Shown: positions 36,041-43,985 of the stretch, piece by piece
Position numbering within the stretch: position 1 is the stretch's first letter
Layout of the letters: each line of letters starts with the position of its first letter
NCBI RefSeq assembly: GCF_001870435.1
Contig: NZ_MDDR01000034.1
Span: 62,001-126,000, forward strand
Source of the DNA: Pseudomonas costantinii
GTDB lineage: Bacteria > Pseudomonadota > Gammaproteobacteria > Pseudomonadales > Pseudomonadaceae
Reading direction: 5' to 3'
DNA: 64,000 nt
Notes under the pieces: model-generated
Seen by the model: the letters and a program-made list of their open reading frames with translations, nothing else
What the model was told of the DNA's origin: nothing
The model's database searches: none
Program-made: the position numbers and the translations under genes

Positions 36041-38218
36041 ATGACTGAACACGTTCAAGTCGGTGGCCTGCAGGTCGCCAAAGTCCTGTTCGACTTCGTG
36101 AACAACGAAGCCATTCCCGGTACCGGCATTACTGCCGACCAGTTCTGGGCCGGCGCCGACAAGGTCATCCATGACCTGGCACCGAAGAACAAAGCCCTAC
36201 TCGCCAAACGCGACGATTTCCAAGCGCGGATCGACACCTGGCACCAGACCCACGCCGGCCAGGCTCACGACCCGGTGGCCTACAAAGCCTTTCTGCAAGA
36301 TATCGGATACCTGCTGCCAGAAGCCGCAGATTTCCAGGCCTCGACCCAAAACGTCGATGACGAAATTGCCCGCATGGCTGGCCCACAGCTGGTCGTTCCG
36401 GTGATGAACGCCCGTTTCGCCCTCAACGCCTCCAATGCGCGCTGGGGCTCGCTGTATGACGCGCTGTATGGCACCGATGCCATCAGCGAAGCCGACGGCG
36501 CCGAAAAGGGCAAAGGCTACAACAAGGTGCGTGGCGACAAAGTCATCGCCTTCGCTCGCGCCTTCCTCGACGAAGCCGCGCCGTTGGCAGCCGGTAGCCA
36601 CGTCGACTCCACCGGCTACAAAATCGTTGATGGCAAGCTGGTTGTCAGCCTCAAGGGCGGCAGCAACAGCGGCCTGCGCAGCGATGCGCAACTGATCGGC
36701 TACCAGGGCGAAGCCGCCCAGCCGACCGCGATCCTGCTCAAGCACAACGGCTTGCACTTCGAAATCCAGATCGACGCCAGCACCCCGGTCGGCCAGACCG
36801 ACGCCGCCGGCGTCAAAGACGTGCTGATGGAAGCCGCACTGACCACCATCATGGACTGCGAAGACTCCGTCGCCGCCGTCGATGCCGATGACAAAGTGGT
36901 GATCTACCGCAACTGGCTCGGCCTGATGAAGGGCGACCTGGCCGAAGAAGTGGCCAAGGGCGGCAAGACCTTTACCCGAACCATGAACGCCGACCGCGTT
37001 TACACCGGTGTGAATGGCAAGGACGTGACGCTGCACGGCCGTTCGCTGCTGTTCGTGCGCAACGTTGGCCACTTGATGACCATCGACGCGATCCTCGATA
37101 AAGACGGTAACGAAGTGCCGGAAGGTATTCTCGACGGCCTGCTCACTAGCCTGGCGGCGATCCACAGCCTCAACGGTAAAAGCAGCCGCAAGAACAGCCG
37201 CACCGGTTCGGTGTACATCGTGAAACCGAAGATGCATGGCCCCGAAGAAGCCGCGTTCACCAACGAGCTGTTCGGCCGCATCGAAGACGTGCTGAACCTG
37301 CCACGCAACACCCTCAAAGTCGGGATCATGGATGAGGAGCGCCGCACCACGGTCAACCTCAAGGCCTGCATCAAGGCGGCCAGCGAGCGCGTGGTGTTTA
37401 TCAACACCGGCTTCCTCGACCGCACCGGCGATGAAATCCACACCTCCATGGAAGCCGGCGCGATGGTGCGCAAGGCGGCTATGAAGGCAGAGAAATGGAT
37501 CGGCGCCTACGAGAGCTGGAACGTCGATATCGGCCTGAGCACCGGCCTGCAAGGTCGCGCGCAGATCGGTAAAGGCATGTGGGCAATGCCCGATCTGATG
37601 GCGGCGATGCTCGAACAGAAAATCGCCCACCCACTGGCTGGCGCCAACACTGCCTGGGTTCCATCGCCTACGGCGGCGGCTCTGCACGCGCTGCACTACC
37701 ACAAGGTTGATGTATTCGCTCGCCAGGCCGAATTGGCCAAGCGCGAACGTGCGTCGGTGGACGATATCCTGACGATTCCTCTGGCCACTAACACCGATTG
37801 GTCCGACGAAGAAATCCGCAACGAGCTGGACAACAACGCCCAGGGCATCCTTGGCTACGTGGTCCGCTGGATCGACCAGGGCGTTGGGTGCTCGAAAGTG
37901 CCGGACATCAACGACGTCGGCCTGATGGAAGACCGCGCCACCCTGCGCATCTCCAGCCAGCACATCGCCAACTGGTTGCGCCACGGTATCGTCAACGAAG
38001 CCCAAGTGATGGAAAGCCTCAAGCGCATGGCGCCGGTGGTAGACCGTCAAAACGCCGGTGACGCTCTGTATCGCCCACTGGCTCCGGACTTCGACAGCAA
38101 CATCGCCTTCCAGGCAGCGGTGGAGTTGGTGATTGAAGGGACCAAGCAGCCTAACGGCTACACCGAGCCGGTGTTGCACCGCAGGCGTCGTGAGTTCAAG
38201 GCCAAGAATGGCCTGTAA
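36041..38218 (+). CDS. glcB: malate synthase G
   Basis: Condenses glyoxylate with acetyl-CoA to malate in the glyoxylate shunt. 725 residues, normal for isoform G. Conserved [16 protein letters not shown] near residue 270, [16 protein letters not shown] near 425 and [19 protein letters not shown] near 475. I chose the ATG at 36041 ([14 protein letters not shown]) over one 12 bases upstream. Monocistronic with a strong terminator. Confidence 0.95.
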   Translation: MTEHVQVGGLQVAKVLFDFVNNEAIPGTGITADQFWAGADKVIHDLAPKNKALLAKRDDFQARIDTWHQTHAGQAHDPVAYKAFLQDIGYLLPEAADFQASTQNVDDEIARMAGPQLVVPVMNARFALNASNARWGSLYDALYGTDAISEADGAEKGKGYNKVRGDKVIAFARAFLDEAAPLAAGSHVDSTGYKIVDGKLVVSLKGGSNSGLRSDAQLIGYQGEAAQPTAILLKHNGLHFEIQIDASTPVGQTDAAGVKDVLMEAALTTIMDCEDSVAAVDADDKVVIYRNWLGLMKGDLAEEVAKGGKTFTRTMNADRVYTGVNGKDVTLHGRSLLFVRNVGHLMTIDAILDKDGNEVPEGILDGLLTSLAAIHSLNGKSSRKNSRTGSVYIVKPKMHGPEEAAFTNELFGRIEDVLNLPRNTLKVGIMDEERRTTVNLKACIKAASERVVFINTGFLDRTGDEIHTSMEAGAMVRKAAMKAEKWIGAYESWNVDIGLSTGLQGRAQIGKGMWAMPDLMAAMLEQKIAHPLAGANTAWVPSPTAAALHALHYHKVDVFARQAELAKRERASVDDILTIPLATNTDWSDEEIRNELDNNAQGILGYVVRWIDQGVGCSKVPDINDVGLMEDRATLRISSQHIANWLRHGIVNEAQVMESLKRMAPVVDRQNAGDALYRPLAPDFDSNIAFQAAVELVIEGTKQPNGYTEPVLHRRRREFKAKNGL

Positions 38219-38234
38219 TTAGCGGCTGAAACGC

Positions 38235-38271
38235 AAAAAGGCTCCTGGATGCGAATCCAGGAGCCTTTTTT
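38235..38271 (+). terminator. Rho-independent terminator of glcB
   Basis: AAAAAGGCTCCTGGAT, loop GCGA, ATCCAGGAGCCTTTTT: long perfect stem with T run. Confidence 0.9.
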
Positions 38272-38288
38272 ATGCCGTAGGGCACAAG

Positions 38289-38699
38289 CTACTGCGCGAA
38301 TGTAATGTTGAAGCCGCCATTGAGCAAAACCGTATTTTCGCCCTGCCCGAGGACCACCCCGGTCAGATCGCCTTGATGATTGAGCCCCGTGGCCGTAACG
38401 ATAAACTGCCCAAAACTTGCACCACTGAAGACCTCGCCGCTGGACGTGGTGTAGGTAATTTCAGTGCCAACGTTTTTTTGGGAATAGATGAAAGCACCCG
38501 CCTCTGTATCCGGTGGAAATGCATAGCTGAATTCGAGTTTTTCGCCCTTATCACTCAGCACTTCAAACCCGGAAGACGGCCCATTTACGCCGGCAACCAT
38601 GAGCGAATCGGCATCGCCTTTATCAGGCAGCTTCACTAAAAAGAAGGTTTGATTTGGGTCGAACGTATTTGGCGACTTGGTTGCTTTTGCAGTACTCAT
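38289..38699 (-). CDS. hypothetical protein, beta-rich, no recognised family
   Basis: 136 residues with no signal peptide or membrane segment. Alternating hydrophobic and polar residues and many Gly, Thr and Ser suggest a beta-sandwich (TEITYTTSSGEVFSGASFGQ, TGVVLGQGENTVLLNGGFNI). An upstream GGAG (GAACAGGAGCCCATTTATG) supports the ATG at 38699. Neighbours (malate synthase, response regulator) do not suggest a role. Confidence 0.7.
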   Translation of the reverse strand: MSTAKATKSPNTFDPNQTFFLVKLPDKGDADSLMVAGVNGPSSGFEVLSDKGEKLEFSYAFPPDTEAGAFIYSQKNVGTEITYTTSSGEVFSGASFGQFIVTATGLNHQGDLTGVVLGQGENTVLLNGGFNITFAQ

Positions 38700-38819
38700 A
38701 AATGGGCTCCTGTTCCAGAGTTATGAGCCACTGGCAAAGGTCCAGAACGCTCCAACCCAGTACACCGTCTTCCCATTTTCCTGCCTACTGTCAACGTTGA
38801 CAGGCTCGACCAGCGGTCG

Positions 38820-39266
38820 CTACTGCGCCATCCCCAACTCACGCTTGACCATCTTCGCCAACTTCACGCTATCGATCGGCTTGAGCAGAAAATCAACCAC
38901 ACTCAAATGCATCGCATCAATCACATCCGGCGCCTCCGCGTCACCCGACATAACAATGATCGGTAACGCCGCGCGGGTAGAGCCACGCACCTGGCGAATC
39001 AACTCCAGGCCGTTGCTCGGCGCCATGCGCAGGTCAGTGATCAGCAAGCCAATGGAACTGCTGGAGTTCAACAAGTCCCACGCTGACTCGCCGCTGTCGG
39101 CGGTCATGCAGCGAATGCCGTCCAGGCCCAGGATTTCCGCCAGTAACTCGCGCGCGTCCTTGTCGTCATCGACAATCAACACGCGCTGTGGCGGTAAATC
39201 GGGCTCCAGCATCACGGCGCTCAGCGCCTCGCGCTCGGCATCACTCAAAATATCGTGGTCGGACAT
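38820..39266 (-). CDS. single-domain response regulator
   Basis: 148 residues from the ATG at 39266 (MSDHDILSDAEREALSAVML). It has a receiver domain only: acidic pocket VLIVDDDKDA, phospho-acceptor Asp in LLITDLRMAP, Thr/Ser switch in IIVMSGD and Lys in FLLKPID. No output domain, so it probably works through protein contact with a kinase or effector. No histidine kinase is adjacent. Confidence 0.88.
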   Translation of the reverse strand: MSDHDILSDAEREALSAVMLEPDLPPQRVLIVDDDKDARELLAEILGLDGIRCMTADSGESAWDLLNSSSSIGLLITDLRMAPSNGLELIRQVRGSTRAALPIIVMSGDAEAPDVIDAMHLSVVDFLLKPIDSVKLAKMVKRELGMAQ

Positions 39267-39512
39267 ACGTTTCTCAGCAGTTCTCATCAATCTCCCAGCA
39301 CACTCGTCAGACATCTGCAGAAGGGCGAACAATGTGCACTTCGTCGGAAAGTTTGCCTAGTGGGCGTTCTACGGGGTTTGGACGATGGTCATATAAGGTT
39401 TTTCCCTAGCCATGAATCGTTTTAGCGCTACCTAGACTTACGTCCAATGGGCACCCGGCGCAGGGGGGTCGACCATGAAGGACGATAACGACAAGAAACT
39501 GCGGTCACTGTT

Positions 39513-41435
39513 ATGAGTAAAGCTGATGCTTTCGCGCAGGCGGGGAAAACCGCCGTGTTACAGAACATTCACGGCACCCTGCAATTCCTGCAACGCTTCC
39601 CACCGTTCAACCAGATGGAAAACGCACACCTGGCGTTTCTGGTGGAGCAGTGCCAACTGCGCTTCTATGGCCCCGGCGACAGCATCCTCAAGCCGTCGGG
39701 CGGACCGGTAGAGCACTTTTACATCGTCAAGCAGGGCCGCGTGATCGGCCAACGCCCGGATTCGGCCGAAACCACCTTCGAAATCACCACCGGCGAGTGC
39801 TTCCCCCTCGCCGCGCTGCTGGGTGAACGCGCGACCCGCACCGAGCACAAGGCCGCCGAAGATACGTTCTGCCTGCAACTGAACAAGCCGGCCTTTATCA
39901 AGCTGTTCGCCCTTTCCAACCCGTTTCGTGATTTCGCCCTGCGCGGCGTCAGCAGCCTGCTGGACCAGGTTAACCATCAGGTGCAGCAAAAAGCCGTGGA
40001 AACCCTCGGCACCCAATACTCGCTGAACACCCGCCTCGGCGAATTGGCCATGCGCCATCCAGTCACCTGCAGCCCGCACACGCCGCTGCGCGAGGCGGTG
40101 ACGCTGATGCATGAGCAGCAAGTGGGCAGCATTGTGATTGTTGACCCGGACAAAGCGCCCTTAGGGATTTTCACCCTGCGTGACCTGCGCCAGGTGGTGG
40201 CGGATGGCACCAGTGATTTCAATCAGGTCATCGAAAGCCATATGACCCAGGCACCGTTTTTTCTGACGCCGGACCACAGCGCCTTCGATGCCGCCATCGC
40301 CATGACCGAGCGGCATATCGCCCATGTGTGCCTGGTCAAGGATCAGCGCCTGTGTGGCGTGGTGTCGGAACGCGATCTGTTTTCCCTGCAACGGGTCGAC
40401 TTGGTGCACCTGGCCCGCACCATCCGCAACGCGCCACGGGTGGAAAACCTGGTGGCGATCCGCGGTGAGATCGGCCAATTGGTGGAGCGCATGTTGGCCC
40501 ATGGCGCGTCGTCCACCCAGATCACCCACATTATTACGCTGCTCAACGATCACACCGTGTGCCGAGTGATCGAGCTGACCCTGGCCGATAAAGGCGACCC
40601 CGGCGTGCCGTTCAGTTGGCTGTGTTTCGGCAGCGAAGGCCGCCGCGAGCAAACACTGTTTACCGACCAAGACAACGGCATCCTGTTCGACGCCAAGGAT
40701 GCCGCCGACGCCGCCGATATTCGTGGCCGGTTGTTGCCGCTGGCGCAGCAGATCAACCAGAGCCTGGCGCTGTGTGGGTTCAGCCTGTGCAAGGGCAATA
40801 TCATGGCGGGCAACCCCGAGCTGTGCCTGTCGCGGGCCGAATGGGCACGGCGTTTCGGGGCGTTTATCCGCGAGGCGACGCCGGAGAACCTGCTGGGTTC
40901 GAGCATCTATTTCGATTTGCGGGTGGTGTGGGGCGACGAACAGGGCTGCGAACAACTGCGCCAGGGCATTCTCGATCAAGTGGCGGATAACCGGCTATTT
41001 CAACGCATGCTGGCCGAGAACGCCTTGCGCCAGCGCCCGCCTGTAGGGCGCTTCCGCGAATTCGTGCTGACGCGCAAAGGTGGAGAAAAGGCCACCCTCG
41101 ACCTCAAGGTGCAAGGCCTCACACCCTTTGTTGACGGCGCGCGCCTGCTGGCCCTGGCTAATGGCATCCACGCCAACAACACCCTGGAGCGCTTGCGCCA
41201 GTTGGTAGCCAAGGAAGTGATTGAACCCCTGGACGGTGCCGCCTATGAAGAGGCGTACCACTTTATCCAGCAAACCCGCATGCAGCAGCACCAGTTGCAA
41301 ACCCGCGAGAACCAGCCGTATTCCAACCGCGTCGATCCCGACAGCCTCAACCATCTTGACCGGCGGATCCTGCGTGAGTCCCTGCGCCAGGCCCAGCGCC
41401 TGCAAAGCAGCCTGACCTTGCGGTATCAGTTATGA
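39513..41435 (+). CDS. cyclic-nucleotide-binding / CBS / DUF294 nucleotidyltransferase protein
   Basis: 640 residues, four parts in order: cNMP-binding-like beta-barrel (about 25-150, DSILKPSGGPVEHFYIVKQG), two CBS domains (about 185-300, MRHPVTCSPHTPLREAVTLM and VVSERDLFSL), a DUF294 nucleotidyltransferase-like domain (about 335-470, CFGSEGRREQTLFTDQDNG, the GS...D.D pattern), and a C-terminal helical DUF294_C part. This architecture suggests a sensor of nucleotides coupled to nucleotidyl transfer. It overlaps the following exonuclease gene by 4 bases (ATGA); the pair commonly occurs near acetate metabolism genes in Pseudomonas, from memory. Confidence 0.85.
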   Translation: MSKADAFAQAGKTAVLQNIHGTLQFLQRFPPFNQMENAHLAFLVEQCQLRFYGPGDSILKPSGGPVEHFYIVKQGRVIGQRPDSAETTFEITTGECFPLAALLGERATRTEHKAAEDTFCLQLNKPAFIKLFALSNPFRDFALRGVSSLLDQVNHQVQQKAVETLGTQYSLNTRLGELAMRHPVTCSPHTPLREAVTLMHEQQVGSIVIVDPDKAPLGIFTLRDLRQVVADGTSDFNQVIESHMTQAPFFLTPDHSAFDAAIAMTERHIAHVCLVKDQRLCGVVSERDLFSLQRVDLVHLARTIRNAPRVENLVAIRGEIGQLVERMLAHGASSTQITHIITLLNDHTVCRVIELTLADKGDPGVPFSWLCFGSEGRREQTLFTDQDNGILFDAKDAADAADIRGRLLPLAQQINQSLALCGFSLCKGNIMAGNPELCLSRAEWARRFGAFIREATPENLLGSSIYFDLRVVWGDEQGCEQLRQGILDQVADNRLFQRMLAENALRQRPPVGRFREFVLTRKGGEKATLDLKVQGLTPFVDGARLLALANGIHANNTLERLRQLVAKEVIEPLDGAAYEEAYHFIQQTRMQQHQLQTRENQPYSNRVDPDSLNHLDRRILRESLRQAQRLQSSLTLRYQL

Positions 41436-42139
41436 GCTTGTTCAGTTGGTTGCGAGCGAAAAAACCCGGGCTCAACTCGGCGCAACAGCAACGCCTGGAG
41501 CAACTGCCAAAACCCGCAGCGCTGGGGGGCAGTGCCTTGCGCAGCCAGCGCTGGGTAGTGGTGGACCTGGAAACCAGCGGTCTGAACCTCAACCGTGACC
41601 AGGTGTTGTCTATCGGCGCCGTGGTGATAGAGGACGGCGCCGTGGATTTCTCACAAATGTTCGAACGCACCCTGCAACGGTCCGAAACAAAACTCAGCCC
41701 CAGCGTGCTGATTCACGGCTTGGGCCCCAGTGCGATCGCCGCCGGCAGTGACCCGGTCGAGGCGCTGTTGGACTTTATGGAGTTTGTCGGCGACAGCCCG
41801 CTGTTGGCATTCCATGCGCCGTTCGATCAACACATGCTGTGCCGGGCGCTCAAGGACAGCCTGGGTTATCGCTTGGCCCATGCGTTTCTCGACGTCGCCG
41901 ACATTGCCCCGCTGCTGTGCCCCGACGCGAATATCCGTGAAGCGGGCCTCGACGACTGGATCACCTACTTCAAGCTGCATGTAGGCGAGCGCCATCACGC
42001 CAGCGCCGATGCACTGGCCACGGCGGAGCTGATGCTCATCCTGTTTAGCCGTGCAAGCCGGCAGCAAATCGATAGCCCTCAAGCACTGCAAGAGCGCTTG
42101 AGCCAATGGAACCGGCGCAAACAAGCGCCCTCTTTCTAG
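41432..42139 (+). CDS. DnaQ-fold 3'-5' exonuclease
   Basis: 235 residues. DEDDh exonuclease motifs: VVVDLETSGLN (Asp/Glu, near 43-50), LLAFHAPFDQHML (Asp near 131) and HHASADALATAEL (His/Asp near 190). It resembles the PolC/DnaQ epsilon family, but it is a stand-alone protein. It is translationally coupled to the cNMP/CBS protein. Confidence 0.87.
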   Translation: MSLFSWLRAKKPGLNSAQQQRLEQLPKPAALGGSALRSQRWVVVDLETSGLNLNRDQVLSIGAVVIEDGAVDFSQMFERTLQRSETKLSPSVLIHGLGPSAIAAGSDPVEALLDFMEFVGDSPLLAFHAPFDQHMLCRALKDSLGYRLAHAFLDVADIAPLLCPDANIREAGLDDWITYFKLHVGERHHASADALATAELMLILFSRASRQQIDSPQALQERLSQWNRRKQAPSF

Positions 42140-42190
42140 CGGACGCAGAGCGTCCAGAGAGGCATTCCCACGCAGAGCATGGGAACGATC
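42140..42190. repeat. palindromic repeat GATCGTTCCCACGC family, half copy
   Basis: GGACGCAGAGCGTCC followed by GGCATTCCCACGC... GGGAACGATC: only the right half of the element is present, starting directly after the exonuclease stop codon. Confidence 0.75.
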
Positions 42191-42236
42191 GCCCGACAGA
42201 CGCCAATTGCGCACACCCGACGCCTCTGACACAATC

Positions 42237-42255
42237 GCGAATAATTCTCGTTAGT
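42237..42255 (+). promoter_or_regulatory. candidate Fur box upstream of the ECF sigma gene
   Basis: GCGAATAATTCTCGTTAGT matches the 19-bp Fur consensus at 11 positions, in the usual place for FecI-type sigma genes in Pseudomonas (29 bp before the start codon). Confidence 0.55.
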
Positions 42256-42283
42256 TTAAACTTCTAGTTTATTTGGTGATGCC

Positions 42284-42802
42284 TTGTCGTCGGTCCAGAA
42301 CCCACACAGTGAGCTTGTTGGCGCGTTGTATCGCGACCATCGTGGCTGGCTGTTGGCGTGGCTGCGACGCAATGTGGCCTGCCCAAGCCGCGCCGAAGAC
42401 CTGAGCCAGGACACGTTCGTGCGCCTGCTGGGCCGTGACGAGTTGCGCGAACCCCGCGAGCCCCGGGCGTTTCTGGTGGCGATCGCCAAAGGGCTGTTGT
42501 TCGACTATTTCCGTCGCGCGGCACTGGAACAGGCCTACCTCACCGAGTTGATGCTGATCCCGGAAAGCGAACACCCCTCACCGGAAGAACAGCAACTGAT
42601 CCTCGAAGACCTCAAGGCCATCGATCGCCTGCTTGGCAAGCTGTCGAGCAAAGCCCGCGCCGCTTTCCTCTATAACCGTCTCGACGGTATGGGCCACGCA
42701 CAAATCGCACAGCGCCTCGGTGTATCGGTGCCGCGCGTGCGCCAATACCTGGCCCAGGGCATTCGCCAGTGCTACATCGCCCTGTATGGCGAGCCGCAGT
42801 GA
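42284..42802 (+). CDS. foxI: iron-starvation ECF sigma factor (FecI/FoxI type)
   Basis: 172 residues, TTG start. Region 2 SRAEDLSQDTFVRLLGRDEL and region 4 MGHAQIAQRLGVSVPRVRQY are clear. It directs transcription of the adjacent TonB receptor when the cognate siderophore is bound. Order sigma - anti-sigma - receptor - PepSY protein equals foxI-foxR-foxA-foxB of P. aeruginosa; the symbol rests on that synteny. It overlaps the FecR-type gene by 4 bases. Confidence 0.85.
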   Translation: MSSVQNPHSELVGALYRDHRGWLLAWLRRNVACPSRAEDLSQDTFVRLLGRDELREPREPRAFLVAIAKGLLFDYFRRAALEQAYLTELMLIPESEHPSPEEQQLILEDLKAIDRLLGKLSSKARAAFLYNRLDGMGHAQIAQRLGVSVPRVRQYLAQGIRQCYIALYGEPQ

Positions 42803-43779
42803 GCGTGATCAGCGCCAAGCCGGTGTCGGCTCGCGTATTGGATGCCGCGATTGCCTGGCAGCTGTCCCTCGATTCGGGCGACGGCAGCGCGGTGGAACAG
42901 GAAGAATTCGCCAAATGGCTGGCCAGCGATGAAGAACACGCCCGTGCCTGGCGCCAACTGGGCATGCTCGACCAGCGTTTCAGCGTGGCCTGCGGCCCCG
43001 CGCGGGCGGCGTTGTTGCAGTCACGCGAAGGCATTCGCCAGCGTGTGCGTAAGCTGGGCAGCGGCTTGGCGAGTATTGCGCTGGTATGCGGCCTGGCGTT
43101 GTTTGCCGGCGAGCGTTACGTGCCGATCCACTACTGGCTGGCTGACCAACGTACCGCCACGGGCGAACAGCGCACGCTGAAACTGTCGGACGGCACCTTG
43201 ATCAACCTCAATACCCACAGCGCCATCGATGTGCGCTTTGATGAAAAGCGCCGGCTGATCGTGTTGCAGGAAGGCGAAATCCTCATCGAAACCGGCCATA
43301 ACGATGCGCGGCCGTTCTACGTGCAAACCCGCGACGGCAGCCTGAGAGCGTTGGGCACACGGTTTATCGTCAAGCGCGAAGACGACGCCACCCGCCTGAG
43401 CGTGCTGCAGTCCGCCGTGGCCGCCCAGCCTGAGGCATCGCACCAGGAGCAGATTTTCAAGGAAGGCCAGCAAGTGCTGATGCGCAGCGACGGCCTCGGC
43501 CCTGCGCTTGCCGTCACCCCCGCCACCGACGCCTGGACGCGCGGCATGCTGGTAGTCGACAACGCCCGCCTGGGCGATGTGGTCGAGGAGTTGAGCCGTT
43601 ATCGCACCGGTTATTTGGGTGTGGATAAAACCGTGGCCGACCTGCGCATCACCGGCAGCTTCCCGCTGCACGACACCACCCTGGCGCTCAATGCCCTGTT
43701 GCCGACATTACCGGTGCAGATTGAGCAGCACACGCCGTGGTGGGTGACGGTGGTCGCAAAAACACATACCTCTCCGTAG
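42799..43779 (+). CDS. foxR: FecR-type anti-sigma factor / sigma regulator
   Basis: 326 residues from the GTG at 42799. N-terminal cytoplasmic anti-sigma domain (DUF4880-like, WLASDEEHARAWRQL), one membrane helix (LASIALVCGLALFAGERYV, about 92-110) and the periplasmic FecR domain (GEQRTLKLSDGTLINLNTHS, LGTRFIVKREDD) ending in an STN-contacting region. It transmits receptor occupancy to the sigma factor. Its stop codon lies inside a REPIN-like palindrome. Confidence 0.88.
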   Translation: MSVISAKPVSARVLDAAIAWQLSLDSGDGSAVEQEEFAKWLASDEEHARAWRQLGMLDQRFSVACGPARAALLQSREGIRQRVRKLGSGLASIALVCGLALFAGERYVPIHYWLADQRTATGEQRTLKLSDGTLINLNTHSAIDVRFDEKRRLIVLQEGEILIETGHNDARPFYVQTRDGSLRALGTRFIVKREDDATRLSVLQSAVAAQPEASHQEQIFKEGQQVLMRSDGLGPALAVTPATDAWTRGMLVVDNARLGDVVEELSRYRTGYLGVDKTVADLRITGSFPLHDTTLALNALLPTLPVQIEQHTPWWVTVVAKTHTSP

Positions 43780-43875
43780 CAGCTGTCGAGCGCCAGCCAG
43801 GCTGCGTCGGGCGCACTCGGCTCAGGATATGTGTCGCGACTGACGCAGCCTCGCTGACGCTCGACAGCTGCTACG
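43775..43875. repeat. long REPIN-like palindrome (GTAGCAGCTGTCGAG family), copy 2
   Basis: CGTAGCAGCTGTCGAGCGCC... and GCTCGACAGCTGCTACG flank a GC-rich centre. It supplies the stop codon (TAG at 43777-43779) of the FecR-type gene. Confidence 0.85.
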
Positions 43876-43985
43876 TCAGAGGTATTTGTGCTGACAAAGA
43901 ATTTATTTTCACCCAGCCCTATCACTTTTCGATTCTCGTCCGGCACCTAGGCAATTGAGAAATATTTTCATTCAGGAGCCGCCCT

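Noticed and set aside
36197..38179. 660-residue open frame antisense to malate synthase G
   Set aside because: Composition-driven shadow of glcB, no ribosome binding site or recognisable domain.
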